Translations under genes and position numbers: made by a program
The notes under the pieces: model-generated
Told to the model about the DNA's origin: nothing
The model's database searches: none
Seen by the model: only the letters and a program-made list of their open reading frames with translations
Part shown: one piece after another, positions 18,325-27,314 of the stretch
How positions within the stretch are numbered: position 1 is the first letter of the stretch
Layout: each line of letters begins with the position of its first letter
Origin: Sporisorium sorghi
Taxonomy: Eukaryota; Basidiomycota; Ustilaginomycetes; Ustilaginales; Ustilaginaceae
NCBI GenBank assembly: GCA_023212695.1
Contig: JALCCG010000004.1
Location: forward strand, 62,001-126,000
Direction: 5' to 3'
Length of the DNA: 64,000 nucleotides

Positions 18325-19155
18325 CTATATGCTCGGATGCTCCGTACTTTTCCGCCCAATATACAACAAATGAGATGAAACCCCCAGGATGCTTGGATTC
18401 TCAGCTTCTTGATATATCATCTTCATAACCTCATGGAATTCTTCTTCCCCACGAGAACGCCAATAATCAAACTGCTCCGGCTTGAGCGCCCCCGCTATGC
18501 TTGAAGACGCAATCAACTTGATGCTTTCAAATCCATGCGATTCCATGAACGGCTTGATATCCTCGATATTGTAATAATACGCTCCGGTAAACCTTCCTTC
18601 ATCGCTATGATTAAAGACTCCCGTCTTCATAAACTCCTTAATGCTGCTTACATGATCATGAGGCTTCCAATGTTCAGGGTACATTAACGAAGTCATTAAA
18701 TGCCGGATTCTCGTCATGAAAGCCACGAATACGTAACCGCCGAATCGAGTAACCCTGTACAATTCCTGTACTGCCGTATCCCTATCTTCCCTGGACTGCA
18801 AATGATACAACGGTCCCATCATTAACGAGGCATCGAATAATTCGTCATGAAATATACTCAAATCCTTGGCATCTGCACTGTGAAAGCCTTTAAACTGTTT
18901 TTCTAAATTCAATTCCTTTGCCTTTGCAACCGAAATGTCTACCAGTCTTGGCGTAAGATCCGTTAAGGTAACATCGAAACCATTCTTCGCCAGCTCCATC
19001 GAATATTTCCCAGGACCAGCTCCATTATCCAGCACATGGCCTTTCTTAGGTAACATAGCCAAAATATGGTGCAGATTAACGATAAATTCAACAGGCTCCC
19101 TATCCAACCTTCCCCATTCATCAAACGTATTATAATAATCGATTACTTTGTTCAA
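18325..19155 (-). CDS. class I SAM-dependent methyltransferase
   Basis: 276 residues, motif I HVLDNGAGPGKYSMELA, motif II VTLTDLTPRLVDIS, and LMMGPLYHLQSREDR with ELYRVTRFGGYVFVAF following, a layout common to small-molecule methyltransferases of Bacilli. TTG 19155 is the start, 7 nt after GGAGATG. Stands alone; substrate unknown. Confidence 0.85.
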   Translation of the reverse strand: MNKVIDYYNTFDEWGRLDREPVEFIVNLHHILAMLPKKGHVLDNGAGPGKYSMELAKNGFDVTLTDLTPRLVDISVAKAKELNLEKQFKGFHSADAKDLSIFHDELFDASLMMGPLYHLQSREDRDTAVQELYRVTRFGGYVFVAFMTRIRHLMTSLMYPEHWKPHDHVSSIKEFMKTGVFNHSDEGRFTGAYYYNIEDIKPFMESHGFESIKLIASSSIAGALKPEQFDYWRSRGEEEFHEVMKMIYQEAENPSILGVSSHLLYIGRKSTEHPSI

Positions 19156-19216
19156 CGATCATCATCTCCTATTTCCCATTCAGCCACTGGATGGAACGTG
19201 TTTAATAGACATCATT

Positions 19217-19984
19217 TTAAGTATGCACAACCTCAATATGCTCCTCGGTAAGCTGTATAACTTCGATGTCCCGGAACCTTTCCTGAAGTTTCTGCGCCAG
19301 TGAACGCACACCGAAAATTTCGGTGAAGGTATGACTGCCCACGATGATATTCAATCCGATAAACCTGGCGTATTGAACGGTATAGAGCGTTTTTTCACCG
19401 GTAATGTAAACGTCACAGTTATGGTTCAAAGCCTCTCTCAATTGATTGGTGCCGTTGCCTGCCCCCGTTACCATGCCGATTCTCTGAATCGCTTTTTCGC
19501 TGTTCTTCTGATAGAACACGTTCTCACCTAGAACAGAGGACATGGTTTCTACGAGCTTTTCCATCGTGATCGGGGACTTGAGCTCCCCAATGCCTACCGA
19601 ACTGTCACCCTCCACATGACGGGATGGTTGAACAATACGCTCTACCCCAAGCTCAAGCAGTAACGAATTGCAGGTTCCAAACTCAGCATAGTCCAGAGGG
19701 AGGTGAACATAAAAATGGGCGATGCCATGTTCCCTCAGTAACTCCAGGCAGCGTTCTTTCATTCCATACACAAAACTCCACGCATCATGATGCGTGATGA
19801 TCAGATCGACCTTATGTACAGCGGCTTGTTGGACGATCTCTGGCGTTATGTTTGTTGCATAGCCGATTCTTTTATAGAAATCCGATGAAAATTGATGAAA
19901 GCCATACTCGTCATCTTCTTCAAAATCATCTAACAACGATCCAAAAATCCCCTGAATATAAGACTTGAAAAGCAATGTGTCCAT
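19217..19984 (-). CDS. Nif3-like dinuclear metal-centre protein
   Basis: 255 residues from ATG 19984, which lies 8 nt after GGGAGG. Nif3/YqfO-type metal ligands are visible at LIITHHDAWSF (H65, H66) and near the C-terminus GSHTFTEIFGVRSLAQKL. Compared with YqfO it lacks the inserted PII-like domain and its N-terminal motif is altered (EYGFHQFSS in place of the usual glycine-rich motif). The family forms hexameric toroids with two metals per subunit; biochemical role not settled. Confidence 0.8.
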   Translation of the reverse strand: MDTLLFKSYIQGIFGSLLDDFEEDDEYGFHQFSSDFYKRIGYATNITPEIVQQAAVHKVDLIITHHDAWSFVYGMKERCLELLREHGIAHFYVHLPLDYAEFGTCNSLLLELGVERIVQPSRHVEGDSSVGIGELKSPITMEKLVETMSSVLGENVFYQKNSEKAIQRIGMVTGAGNGTNQLREALNHNCDVYITGEKTLYTVQYARFIGLNIIVGSHTFTEIFGVRSLAQKLQERFRDIEVIQLTEEHIEVVHT

Positions 19985-20008
19985 CTGCATTCCCTCCCTC
20001 ATTCAAAC

Positions 20009-20290
20009 TTAAGACTCTGCAATTATGGGAATAAGCACCGTGATCAAGAAGGTTAAGATCAAATATGAAATCGAAAATATGTGATACGCGGATTTTCTTC
20101 TAATTAGGATAAGCCCAAATATGACCGCAATCAGAGGCAATCCAAGTAAAAAATGTACGATGTATTTTAGAGTCATGCTTGCAGCCAACGTATTCATGTA
20201 CGTTATGATGCCAATCGGCACCCAGATCGCCGCAAACAGCAATCCGAGTGATACGGGGACGAAACCATTTTTCAGTAATGTATACCTCAT
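20009..20290 (-). CDS. small three-helix membrane protein
   Basis: 93 residues made of three membrane segments (about 12-32, 41-63, 68-90) with a short basic loop LIRRKSAYH. ATG 20290 follows GGAG at 8 nt. It ends 24 nt before the Nif3-like gene begins and is on the same strand, so likely one transcript. Function unknown. Confidence 0.7.
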   Translation of the reverse strand: MRYTLLKNGFVPVSLGLLFAAIWVPIGIITYMNTLAASMTLKYIVHFLLGLPLIAVIFGLILIRRKSAYHIFSISYLILTFLITVLIPIIAES

Positions 20291-20402
20291 GTTTATATCT
20301 CCGTGAATTTATTTTCGATCCAGATTCAATTTAATCGGCCTTGTCACATCACCAACTAATTATTCAACTCATGATTTGTTCAGCTTCAGCTAAATGGTCC
20401 TC

Positions 20403-20957
20403 TTACCGATAAATCGGATCGTGTGATGTATGTAGGTACTTCTCAAATAACGAGGCTCGCTGTTTCTCATTCGTTTCCACCAATTCACTAATCACAGTCG
20501 ATACATGTTCCCATAATTTACCGTCTTTATATATGCAATGATGTTCGTAACAATTCGGATCATGCAAGATCGTTTCGAGTGATGCCGGAATATTGGCAGC
20601 GATTCCAACATTCCCTTTGGACAAAATCCATTCCGTGGACTTCCAATCCAATATCCCCTCGTCCGTTTTAATCGGAGTAACATAGCTGTAATCCTCAGGT
20701 ATGTCCGCGACATAAAGGTACATCCCACCCGGATTTTTGCCATCTGCTGTCCAAGTGATAAGACCTTTGAATGTTAATCTGCATTCCTGAATCTGAGTCT
20801 CCTCATACAGCTCACGAATCATCGATTCCCTGGGCGTTTCATTGCCCTCCAGCTTGCCCCCTACTCCATTCCAGCACCCCATCCATGGCGCGTAATCCCG
20901 ATTTAATAGTAAAATCTCAGGACCACGTCGAACAAAACAAATATTATATTTTATCAT
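20403..20957 (-). CDS. Nudix hydrolase, MutT/8-oxo-dGTPase-like
   Basis: 184 residues with a complete Nudix box, GGKLEGNETPRESMIRELYEET (glutamates of REXXEE intact), preceded by RDYAPWMGCWNGV. The N-terminus is typical of MutT-like NTP pyrophosphohydrolases, with a C-terminal extension (HDPNCYEHHCIYKDGKLWEH) shared by some Bacillales members. ATG 20957 follows GGGAG. It may clean oxidised nucleotides, but Nudix specificity cannot be read from sequence. Confidence 0.85.
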   Translation of the reverse strand: MIKYNICFVRRGPEILLLNRDYAPWMGCWNGVGGKLEGNETPRESMIRELYEETQIQECRLTFKGLITWTADGKNPGGMYLYVADIPEDYSYVTPIKTDEGILDWKSTEWILSKGNVGIAANIPASLETILHDPNCYEHHCIYKDGKLWEHVSTVISELVETNEKQRASLFEKYLHTSHDPIYR

Positions 20958-21077
20958 TGATTGCTGTCTCCCGTTCTAATATGCTGCAAATGCATCTTAA
21001 ACTTCTGTTCTTCTCTCGCTCGGCTTCTGTTCGTCTTCATCTGCCGCCTCAAGAAAACGAATATCCGGTTGCCGAGG

Positions 21078-21155
21078 TCATCGTCTGGGCTCATTATCCT
21101 TCATCTCTTGCAATCGGACGTTTAGCTCATCCAGTGAACGCTGCATACGATCCAT
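21078..21155 (-). CDS. possible small ORF (25 aa), perhaps truncated by TGA
   Basis: ATG 21155 lies 7 nt after a strong GGAGGG and opens MDRMQRSLDELNVRLQEMKD, a helical charged peptide, stopping at TGA 21078-21080. In the same frame after the stop a further acidic stretch (PRQPDIRFLEAADEDEQKPS) runs to a TAA, so the original product may have been about 51 residues with a sense codon at the TGA. Small regulatory peptide, nonsense-mutated small protein, or chance; not recognised. Confidence 0.35.
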   Translation of the reverse strand: MDRMQRSLDELNVRLQEMKDNEPRR

Positions 21156-21282
21156 TCTAACTCCCTCCATACGACACAACCCGCCCTTAAGAATAAAGCT
21201 TATCCTAGGTCGGGTCATGGGTAGTCAGTCATATTTTATTCGTTGTTTTGGTCAATAGCTACTGAGGACGCTGCGAGCGGGT

Positions 21283-22086
21283 TCAATTCCTCTCTGGATA
21301 TCCCTGTTGCCTATTCTCTATTTCCCTGTATATGCTCAGTGCTTTCTCCATCTTCTCTGCGTACTCCATCGATTGGCTCGAATTTAATAGCCTGACATCC
21401 TGCGTACCGCTGGAGCTGAGCAGATCATTCGCACGCAAGACTTGGATCAGCCTGTTCACGGTTCCTGTACTGCCGTCTATAATTTGGATGTGTTCAGGCA
21501 ACAGATCCGATAAGATCTTCTTGTAAAAAGGGTAGTGGGTGCAGCCCAGCACCACGGTCCCATACTCGTTCAGATCGAAGCCGTCAAGCTTCTCGGTAAA
21601 GTAAGCATTCATGATTTTTTGGTCAAAATTCAAAGCTTCGCAGTATTCCACCAGCTCTGGCAGAGGCAAGGAGTCCACGATATGCATGCTATCAACTCGT
21701 CTGACCAGATCCCGATACTTCGATTCCCTTAGTGTTAATGGGGTGGCAAACACCAGGATTCGCTTGCCGCTGGACCGATTGATTTCTACAGCTGGTTTTA
21801 CAGCAGGCTCCATACCAATAATCGGAATAGGATAAGTCCTCCTAAGCTCGGATATCGCCATGCTTGTAGCCGTGTTGCACGCAATCACAATGGCCTTGAC
21901 TTCTTCCTGCATAATGGTTTTTATGGCATCATGTATGTAGGATTTGACGTCCTCCTTGGCTTTGGTACCGTAAGGAACGTGCAGGGTATCGGCAAAAAAT
22001 AAAAAGTCCTCCTGCGGCAGCTCCCTCATCGCCGCTGACAACACGGTTAATCCGCCTAACCCTGAATCAAAAAAAGCTATTCTCAT
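21283..22086 (-). CDS. murI: glutamate racemase
   Basis: 267 residues. FFDSGLGGLTVL at the start, IACNTATS (first catalytic cysteine) and VLGCTHYP (second catalytic cysteine) are the hallmarks of cofactor-independent glutamate racemase, which supplies D-glutamate for peptidoglycan. ATG 22086 is 6 nt after AGGTG; the GTG at 22095 is inside that site. The gene has its own unit, with a strong hairpin between it and the methyltransferase gene upstream. Confidence 0.92.
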   Translation of the reverse strand: MRIAFFDSGLGGLTVLSAAMRELPQEDFLFFADTLHVPYGTKAKEDVKSYIHDAIKTIMQEEVKAIVIACNTATSMAISELRRTYPIPIIGMEPAVKPAVEINRSSGKRILVFATPLTLRESKYRDLVRRVDSMHIVDSLPLPELVEYCEALNFDQKIMNAYFTEKLDGFDLNEYGTVVLGCTHYPFYKKILSDLLPEHIQIIDGSTGTVNRLIQVLRANDLLSSSGTQDVRLLNSSQSMEYAEKMEKALSIYREIENRQQGYPERN

Positions 22087-22235
22087 TGTTTTCACCTATC
22101 ATTGTATTATTTCTGTGAGTATTATTTCTGTCAGCATCATTTTGTTATCCATGCCTTATTCATTATACTCCACTACTTCAATCTTCGCAGATGCTATCTG
22201 TACTAATTGATCTGCCAGCGCAGACAGGTTTACGC

Positions 22236-22280
22236 AGCACAACCCGGCTGCGAAATTCTCCGGGCCGGGTCGTGTGTGCT
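22236..22280. terminator. hairpin between methyltransferase/TPR gene and murI
   Basis: CACAACCCGGC at 22238 pairs with GCCGGGTCGTG at 22264 (11 bp, one G-T). Only 22 nt after the stop at 22302, but no T-run follows on the reverse strand, so it may be a weak terminator or an mRNA-stabilising stem. Confidence 0.5.
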
Positions 22281-22301
22281 ATTTCTATTCTTTTCCTGAA
22301 T

Positions 22302-23852
22302 TTACTCAAAGCATTTCAACAAAGCTAATGCCTCTTCATGATCCGGCTCCAGAACGAGCGCCTGGCGCGTGTATTCCAGTGCCTCTTCGTCGAGTTCAAG
22401 CTCGTAGCAGCAGATTGCGAGACAATATAAAACCGTGGGCACAGGTTCATCTTCATCCGTTTCAACGGATTCTTTCAGGAAGAACATCGCATCCTCGTAC
22501 ATATCCATCTCAAAGAGCACCAGCCCCGCATCCAGAGCCAGGTCATAACGCTGCTCCATCACGTAGTACGATGACCACATGATGTATATGCCCTTACGGA
22601 TATCCAGCATTTCTTCATCATTGGCTTCCGGCAGCAGATTCGAGATGCGCTTGGCGCTCTGGATGAAGAACTCTGCGTCATAACCACCCAAACGCCAAAA
22701 GGACAAAATCTGCTGAATCCCCATGCTTTCAATATTCCGATCGATCCATTCCTTCAAGAGGAAGAACTCATCAGGTCCGAAGCGTTCGATAAACTGGCGG
22801 TAAGCCAGCCGAGTATTAGCATATGTCGTTGGCTCTTCCAGCATGAGTATGCAGCCGATGTTAATATTTTTATAATGTTGGGTGGGGAATATCGCCTCCG
22901 CGCCTCTTTGCTCGAACACATGCTGCAAGGCATGATAGTTCGTTGTTAACGAGAAGCTGCCATGGTAAATCAATTGCGGCGGTTCTGCAAATTTCCAGTT
23001 CTCGAGGCGATGATCTCCCTTATCTGCCGTAAGGAGCAGAAACCCTGACGTTGACAACTGATTCAGTCGCTCCAGGCAGTTCAACCCCACCTCCGGAAAC
23101 AGGATATGGGAATCCTCCAGCTCTTGCTGGTAATGGGCAATCACATCGCGATACGGATAGGTTTCCTCTTCATATTTGGGTGCCCGCCGGTGCTCGAAAA
23201 CCAGCTTCATTCGCTCCAGCGCTTCAGACGGCTTAAGCTTCTCATACTGCTCCGGAAAGTCGATGACAACATCGCTCTCAAAAATCTTCCCTTCCCCCAC
23301 GTAAATCAGCTCTTGCGGAATGCCGTCAAAGAAATAGTTAGCAATAATCAGCAGCGGCTGCTTCAGGTCCCCGGGTCGGATCGTTGTCTTCGATACCACC
23401 AAATTCAATTCCTTGTCATGCACGGCATCAAACCTTGCGAAATCCAGCAGTCCCTGCTCGATATAAGTCTGCATCGCAGGATGTTGGTTCCAAGCGGAGA
23501 CATTTTTCTGCGGCAGATCGGTCATGACATAGCGAAAAGGGGGCAGCGCAATTCCTGCATAATCTCTCAGCTCGCACAGCTTATGCAGGATATGGTATCC
23601 GAGCCGCCCCGCTCCGGCCCCTAGCTCCAAAATGGTAACGGGCTCGGTCATATCCCCTTGATTGGCCCGGTCCCGAAGGAATCCGAATATAACTTCGGCG
23701 TAAGCCGTTGCAATCATGGGGTTGCTCGTAATATATTGCGGGACCTGGTCATTATTCCAGGCTTTCATCCCCAGCTCTTCATAATAAGTCCGCTGTAAAT
23801 CCCAGATGGGCGCTTCGCTGAAACGGAAGCGTTGTTGAGTATTGTCTGTCAT
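22302..23852 (-). CDS. SAM-dependent methyltransferase (MidA-like) with C-terminal TPR repeats
   Basis: 516 residues. The N-terminal half has ITSNPMIATAYAEVIFGFL and motif I ILELGAGAGRLGYHI (about residue 75), as in the MidA/NDUFAF7 branch of methyltransferases that modify arginine. The C-terminal 120 residues form TPR-like helices (DLALDAGLVLFEMDMYEDAM, AICCYELELDEEALEYTRQA). The TPR part points to a protein substrate or partner. No neighbour suggests which protein. Starts at ATG 23852. Confidence 0.8.
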   Translation of the reverse strand: MTDNTQQRFRFSEAPIWDLQRTYYEELGMKAWNNDQVPQYITSNPMIATAYAEVIFGFLRDRANQGDMTEPVTILELGAGAGRLGYHILHKLCELRDYAGIALPPFRYVMTDLPQKNVSAWNQHPAMQTYIEQGLLDFARFDAVHDKELNLVVSKTTIRPGDLKQPLLIIANYFFDGIPQELIYVGEGKIFESDVVIDFPEQYEKLKPSEALERMKLVFEHRRAPKYEEETYPYRDVIAHYQQELEDSHILFPEVGLNCLERLNQLSTSGFLLLTADKGDHRLENWKFAEPPQLIYHGSFSLTTNYHALQHVFEQRGAEAIFPTQHYKNINIGCILMLEEPTTYANTRLAYRQFIERFGPDEFFLLKEWIDRNIESMGIQQILSFWRLGGYDAEFFIQSAKRISNLLPEANDEEMLDIRKGIYIMWSSYYVMEQRYDLALDAGLVLFEMDMYEDAMFFLKESVETDEDEPVPTVLYCLAICCYELELDEEALEYTRQALVLEPDHEEALALLKCFE

Positions 23853-24099
23853 TCTATATAACCCTGCTCTCTCTAGTGATCATTAAGTACAATCTGAAGG
23901 CGCACATATGCTTGTACATCGGTCGTCCTATGAATGTCTCTTGAATCGTACCATATAAGTTGCCTGTTCCAAAACCTTCTGAGTAATAAATCCGGCAAAT
24001 TCCCTTTGGATCGAGGTGTAACTCGCCATTTTGGAGCATCTAGGCACCATTCCCTCCGCTCCCTAATATAGTGTAGGAGAACAGAAGGGCGGGATATGC

Positions 24100-24906
24100 A
24101 TGGGTACGAGCATGGAACAAGAACAGTGGGCCATTTTCCTGGCAGCCATCTGTGGACAGACCTATACACAATTCACCAATACGGATGGCTCATTTGTCCT
24201 GCCGCTGCGTTACTCGCTCCACGACACCATTGAAGCGAACTCCTTAATCGGCGTGGCGGAACGCTTCGGGTTTATCCTTGAATCTCCGGATGAGATTATT
24301 ATTTCCTTTCGGGGGACTCTCTCCACAACAGATTGGATCTCAGATGCCATCGCTTCCCAAAAAAACTTCAAATATATTAAAGAGCCCTCTCTCACGCATC
24401 GCGGCTTCACCAACATCTACGCCTCCACCCGAGGCCAGATTATGTCCGCGCTTAACAGGCTGCCTCATGACAAGACCTTGTATATCACAGGCCACAGTCT
24501 TGGCGGAGCACTTGCGACGCTGTGTGCTGTAGATATTGCCGCCAACACGGACCACACTACACCCTATGTGTTTACATATGGGTCACCCCGTGTAGGCGAT
24601 CCCGATTTTGCTATGGCCTATGCGAAGTACGTGCGGAGCAGCTTCCGCATCGCCAACCTGTTCGACGTTGTGACGCACGCACCGCCGCATATCTACAAGG
24701 TGCCAAAACGGGAAAAAAAATATTATTACAGTCATGTCCACACCCACAACCCGCTCAACTTCCAGAATGGTTCGGTTAGCGCCAATCATGTAATTGGAAG
24801 TTATTTTGCCGAACTAACCAAACTCCAACCGCAATTTGCCGAGCTCTTATGTTCGACGAACCCCGGGTTTTGTCCTGCTGTAGAAACACCTATAGAAAAA
24901 GTATAG
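24100..24906 (+). CDS. class 3 lipase-family protein
   Basis: 268 residues. Lipase class 3 pattern: IIISFRGTLSTTDWISD (oxyanion loop), YITGHSLGGALATL (nucleophile Ser near 133), FTYGSPRVGD, then NLFDVVTHAPP (catalytic Asp) and SANHVIGSYF (catalytic His). No signal peptide is seen, so either cytoplasmic or exported by an unusual route. A terminator follows 45 nt after the stop. Confidence 0.88.
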   Translation: MGTSMEQEQWAIFLAAICGQTYTQFTNTDGSFVLPLRYSLHDTIEANSLIGVAERFGFILESPDEIIISFRGTLSTTDWISDAIASQKNFKYIKEPSLTHRGFTNIYASTRGQIMSALNRLPHDKTLYITGHSLGGALATLCAVDIAANTDHTTPYVFTYGSPRVGDPDFAMAYAKYVRSSFRIANLFDVVTHAPPHIYKVPKREKKYYYSHVHTHNPLNFQNGSVSANHVIGSYFAELTKLQPQFAELLCSTNPGFCPAVETPIEKV

Positions 24907-24951
24907 TAGAGATGGCCAAATGCATATGTTGGATTGCTCGATCATAAAAGA

Positions 24952-24985
24952 AAGCGGATTTCCTTCGAGAGGAATCCGCTTTTTG
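24952..24985 (+). terminator. terminator of the lipase gene
   Basis: AAGCGGATT...AATCCGCTT stem with a short loop, followed by TTTTTG. Confidence 0.9.
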
Positions 24986-25004
24986 TATTCCTGCCTATCT
25001 TGAA

Positions 25005-25850
25005 TTAAATCACACGCGTGCAACTCGTTGTTAATGTAGGAAACAAGGTCTTCATTTCATCTTCATCCGGTCTTCTGCCATAATCCGCAATTTCGAACGG
25101 CTCTGCATATTGAACCGTTGCAGCGTAATCTTGACCGTATTGCTCCGCAAGCGTTGGCAGCAGTTCATCAGACACACGCAGGAAACGATCCCAGTGCTTC
25201 AGAATGAACGTCCGCTTCTCTTCCCAGGTATCCGGTACTTCATGCAAGAAATTGCCTTGCCATGGCGCAAATTCATAGAATTGGGAAGCATGCGCGTCAC
25301 AGGCCCGCAATTTTTTCTCGATCACACTTCCCGCATCAATGACGATATCCGGTGAATAGGCTGCCCTTGCCGCATAGTCCGGCATCAGCAAGAATATCGG
25401 GGACTTCTTCAAGGACGGCACTTCCGGTACCGCATTGGGCACCTTTGCCACAAAATCTGCCGCATCCCGTACGATTTTCCCTGCGTTGCGGTTGTCCACA
25501 TGACCCGGCCCATCCGGATGGAAGGTAATGACGATATCCGCCTCCCAGCCCCGAATTTGACGAATCACTTCCTTGCGTACTTCCGGTGTCGGCATCAACT
25601 CCCCATCCGGAATGGGCAGTACGACATATTCCAAGACGCCAAGATGCTTCGCCGCTTCATCCGCTTCTTGTTTGCGGCGAGCGATTAGTTCTTCTCCGCA
25701 CATCTCATGATGACCGCAGCATCCATCCGTTAACGTAACAAACTTCACCCTGTGGCCCATTTCTGCATATAAAGCCGAAATGGCCCCCGCGTAAATTTCA
25801 GGCTCATCCGGGTGAGCTGCAATGACAATCACATTCAGAATGTTGGACAT
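25005..25850 (-). CDS. PIG-L/LmbE-family deacetylase
   Basis: 281 residues. AAHPDEPEIYAGAI near the N-terminus (AHPDE in place of the more usual AHPDD), FVTLTDG, then EELIARRKQEADEAAKHLGV and FHPDGPGHVDN supply the zinc ligands and catalytic aspartate of the family. Members deacetylate N-acetylglucosaminyl compounds, including the bacillithiol precursor (BshB). The DG-CCGHHEMCG insert is atypical. Whether this copy works in bacillithiol synthesis cannot be told; the partner genes bshA/bshC are not here. Confidence 0.82.
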   Translation of the reverse strand: MSNILNVIVIAAHPDEPEIYAGAISALYAEMGHRVKFVTLTDGCCGHHEMCGEELIARRKQEADEAAKHLGVLEYVVLPIPDGELMPTPEVRKEVIRQIRGWEADIVITFHPDGPGHVDNRNAGKIVRDAADFVAKVPNAVPEVPSLKKSPIFLLMPDYAARAAYSPDIVIDAGSVIEKKLRACDAHASQFYEFAPWQGNFLHEVPDTWEEKRTFILKHWDRFLRVSDELLPTLAEQYGQDYAATVQYAEPFEIADYGRRPDEDEMKTLFPTLTTSCTRVI

Positions 25851-25903
25851 GCTGTGAGTCCCCTCCTGTACGTTTCTTAGACATACAATCTATGTATTTT
25901 GGC

Positions 25904-26326
25904 TTACTTCATCCGTTTCATCAATGGATGATTCTCTTTCAGCTCCAACAAATCCCACAGATTCCCGTATAAATCCTTGAACACAGCCACCATGCCGTAA
26001 TCCTGCTCTTTGGGTTCTCTCACAAACTCGATACCTCTCGATACCATTTCATGATAATCTCTCCAAAAATCATCCGTATTCAAGAACAGGAATACTCTGC
26101 CTCCAGACTGATTTCCGATAAAAGGCTCTTGTTCAGGCTTGGACGCTTTGGCAAGCAATATCGTAGTGCCACATGACCCAGGAGGAGCTACGACCACCCA
26201 GCGTTTGTCTTGTTCAGGCTGATAGGTATCTTCAACCAAGGTAAAGTTCAGCTTCCCGGTGTAAAAGGCTATGGCCTCATCATAATCCTTCACGACCAAT
26301 GCGATATGGACAATCGATTGAATCAT
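25904..26326 (-). CDS. VOC-family (glyoxalase-like) protein
   Basis: 140 residues with two beta-alpha-beta-beta-beta modules: IVHIALVVKDYDEAIAFYTGKLNFTL and RVFLFLNTDDFWRDYHEMVS ... AVFKDLYGNLWDLLE. The metal-ligand positions H (VHIAL) and E (LLELK) are present. ATG 26326 lies 8 nt after AAGGA and is preferred to the longer frame at 26359. Could be a dioxygenase, isomerase or antibiotic-binding protein; unknown. Confidence 0.8.
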   Translation of the reverse strand: MIQSIVHIALVVKDYDEAIAFYTGKLNFTLVEDTYQPEQDKRWVVVAPPGSCGTTILLAKASKPEQEPFIGNQSGGRVFLFLNTDDFWRDYHEMVSRGIEFVREPKEQDYGMVAVFKDLYGNLWDLLELKENHPLMKRMK

Positions 26327-26456
26327 GTTAACCATCCTTTCAATTCCATCATACTTCAACTATATTAACATAACATTCAGGTCCTGCTTGAACGCCAGCC
26401 ACATAAAAGTCTGTCATGTAACAGGGAGTCCCTTTATTTAGACTGCAATAATGGAA

Positions 26457-26923
26457 TTACGCCCTCGCCCATAAAAAGGCAATGTAATCCGTTAATATCC
26501 CCTTGTGTCCCAAATGCCGAAGAATCGTGGTGATATTGCCCTATGGTAGGTTCCATGGTTTACGACCTGTTGAACAATCTCCGAAATCGAATTCTGATGC
26601 TTGTTATACGTCACGTGCTTTCCCATATCGTGAACCGATGCCAAGTATTCGCGGTTCTGTGTCTGGGTCTGGCTCATATAATGACGAGCTGCCTCAATGC
26701 TAGCAAATGATTTCGAGACTAGGGCAGGAGAAACTTCTTCCTTGATCCGGGCAAACCAAACTTCATCCGCGGCTGCAAGATGGCCGACAACTTCCGCAAT
26801 GGATTTGAAACCTACATTCACTTCTTGAAAGAACACGTCGTCCGGCAATGATTGAAGATGTTCCAATACTCTATCATTCGCCCAAACGTTATAGTCGTAT
26901 AATTGAAGGAATTGTTCGTTCAT
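26457..26923 (-). pseudogene. DinB-family gene with a C-terminal frameshift
   Basis: From ATG 26923 the protein is a normal DinB member (FLQLYDYNVWANDRVLEHLQ, IAEVVGHLAAADEVWFARI, VVNHGTYHR) but leaves the family pattern after HR and stops at 26492. A one-base shift at the CCC run 26539-26541 gives the expected ending (GNITTILRHLGHKGILTDYI) and a stop at 26457. The third metal histidine precedes the break, so a shortened product may still fold. True mutation or assembly error. Confidence 0.7.
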
Positions 26924-26939
26924 TCATATCACTCCTCGC

Positions 26940-27090
26940 TTATTCTTGATATCGACCGCTCAGCAATTTACGATGCAGATAACAACACTCGATTCCGTCT
27001 AATAAACCCGAATTTTCCTTCGATATGAGCATGGAACCGCCCGTATAAGCGTATTCTCCATGGGTTCCGGTAATCCTTTTTGTGATCGTT
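26940..27090 (-). pseudogene. unidentified gene remnant
   Basis: A reverse-strand frame of 49 codons without a start reads THGEYAYTGGSMLISKEN and GIECCYLHRKLLSGRYQE to a TAA at 26940. Upstream, other frames (TVVLRVTVEGKSV, AEVLNDHKKD) look like its earlier parts, which suggests an older gene broken by several frameshifts. Family not recognised; could be chance. Confidence 0.3.
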
Positions 27091-27174
27091 CAGCACTTCA
27101 GCTGACCGATTTCCCTTCCACCGTCACCCGCAAAACCACAGTGGGGGTTGCCCTATGATATGTTCCCCGATACG

Positions 27175-27219
27175 AAAAAAGAGGCTTCTCGATCTGATTC
27201 ATCAGCCGAGAAAACCTCC
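27175..27219 (-). terminator. terminator of the fucosidase/glycosidase operon
   Basis: Reverse strand GAGGTTTTCTCG...CGAGAAGCCTC followed by TTTTTT, about 100 nt after the stop at 27315. Confidence 0.8.
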
Positions 27220-27314
27220 CTCAACGTGTCCTTCAGTAAAGCTGCATCACCGCGCAGTACCTAAGTCGAATTCCATCGAGCCCTCTTCCTGCCTGTTGAG
27301 GAAGGGCGTACGAC

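Noticed and set aside
20771..21160. Plus-strand frame of 129 codons
   Set aside because: Overlaps the Nudix gene in antisense and lacks a ribosome binding site; the reverse-strand small ORF explains the only good site there.
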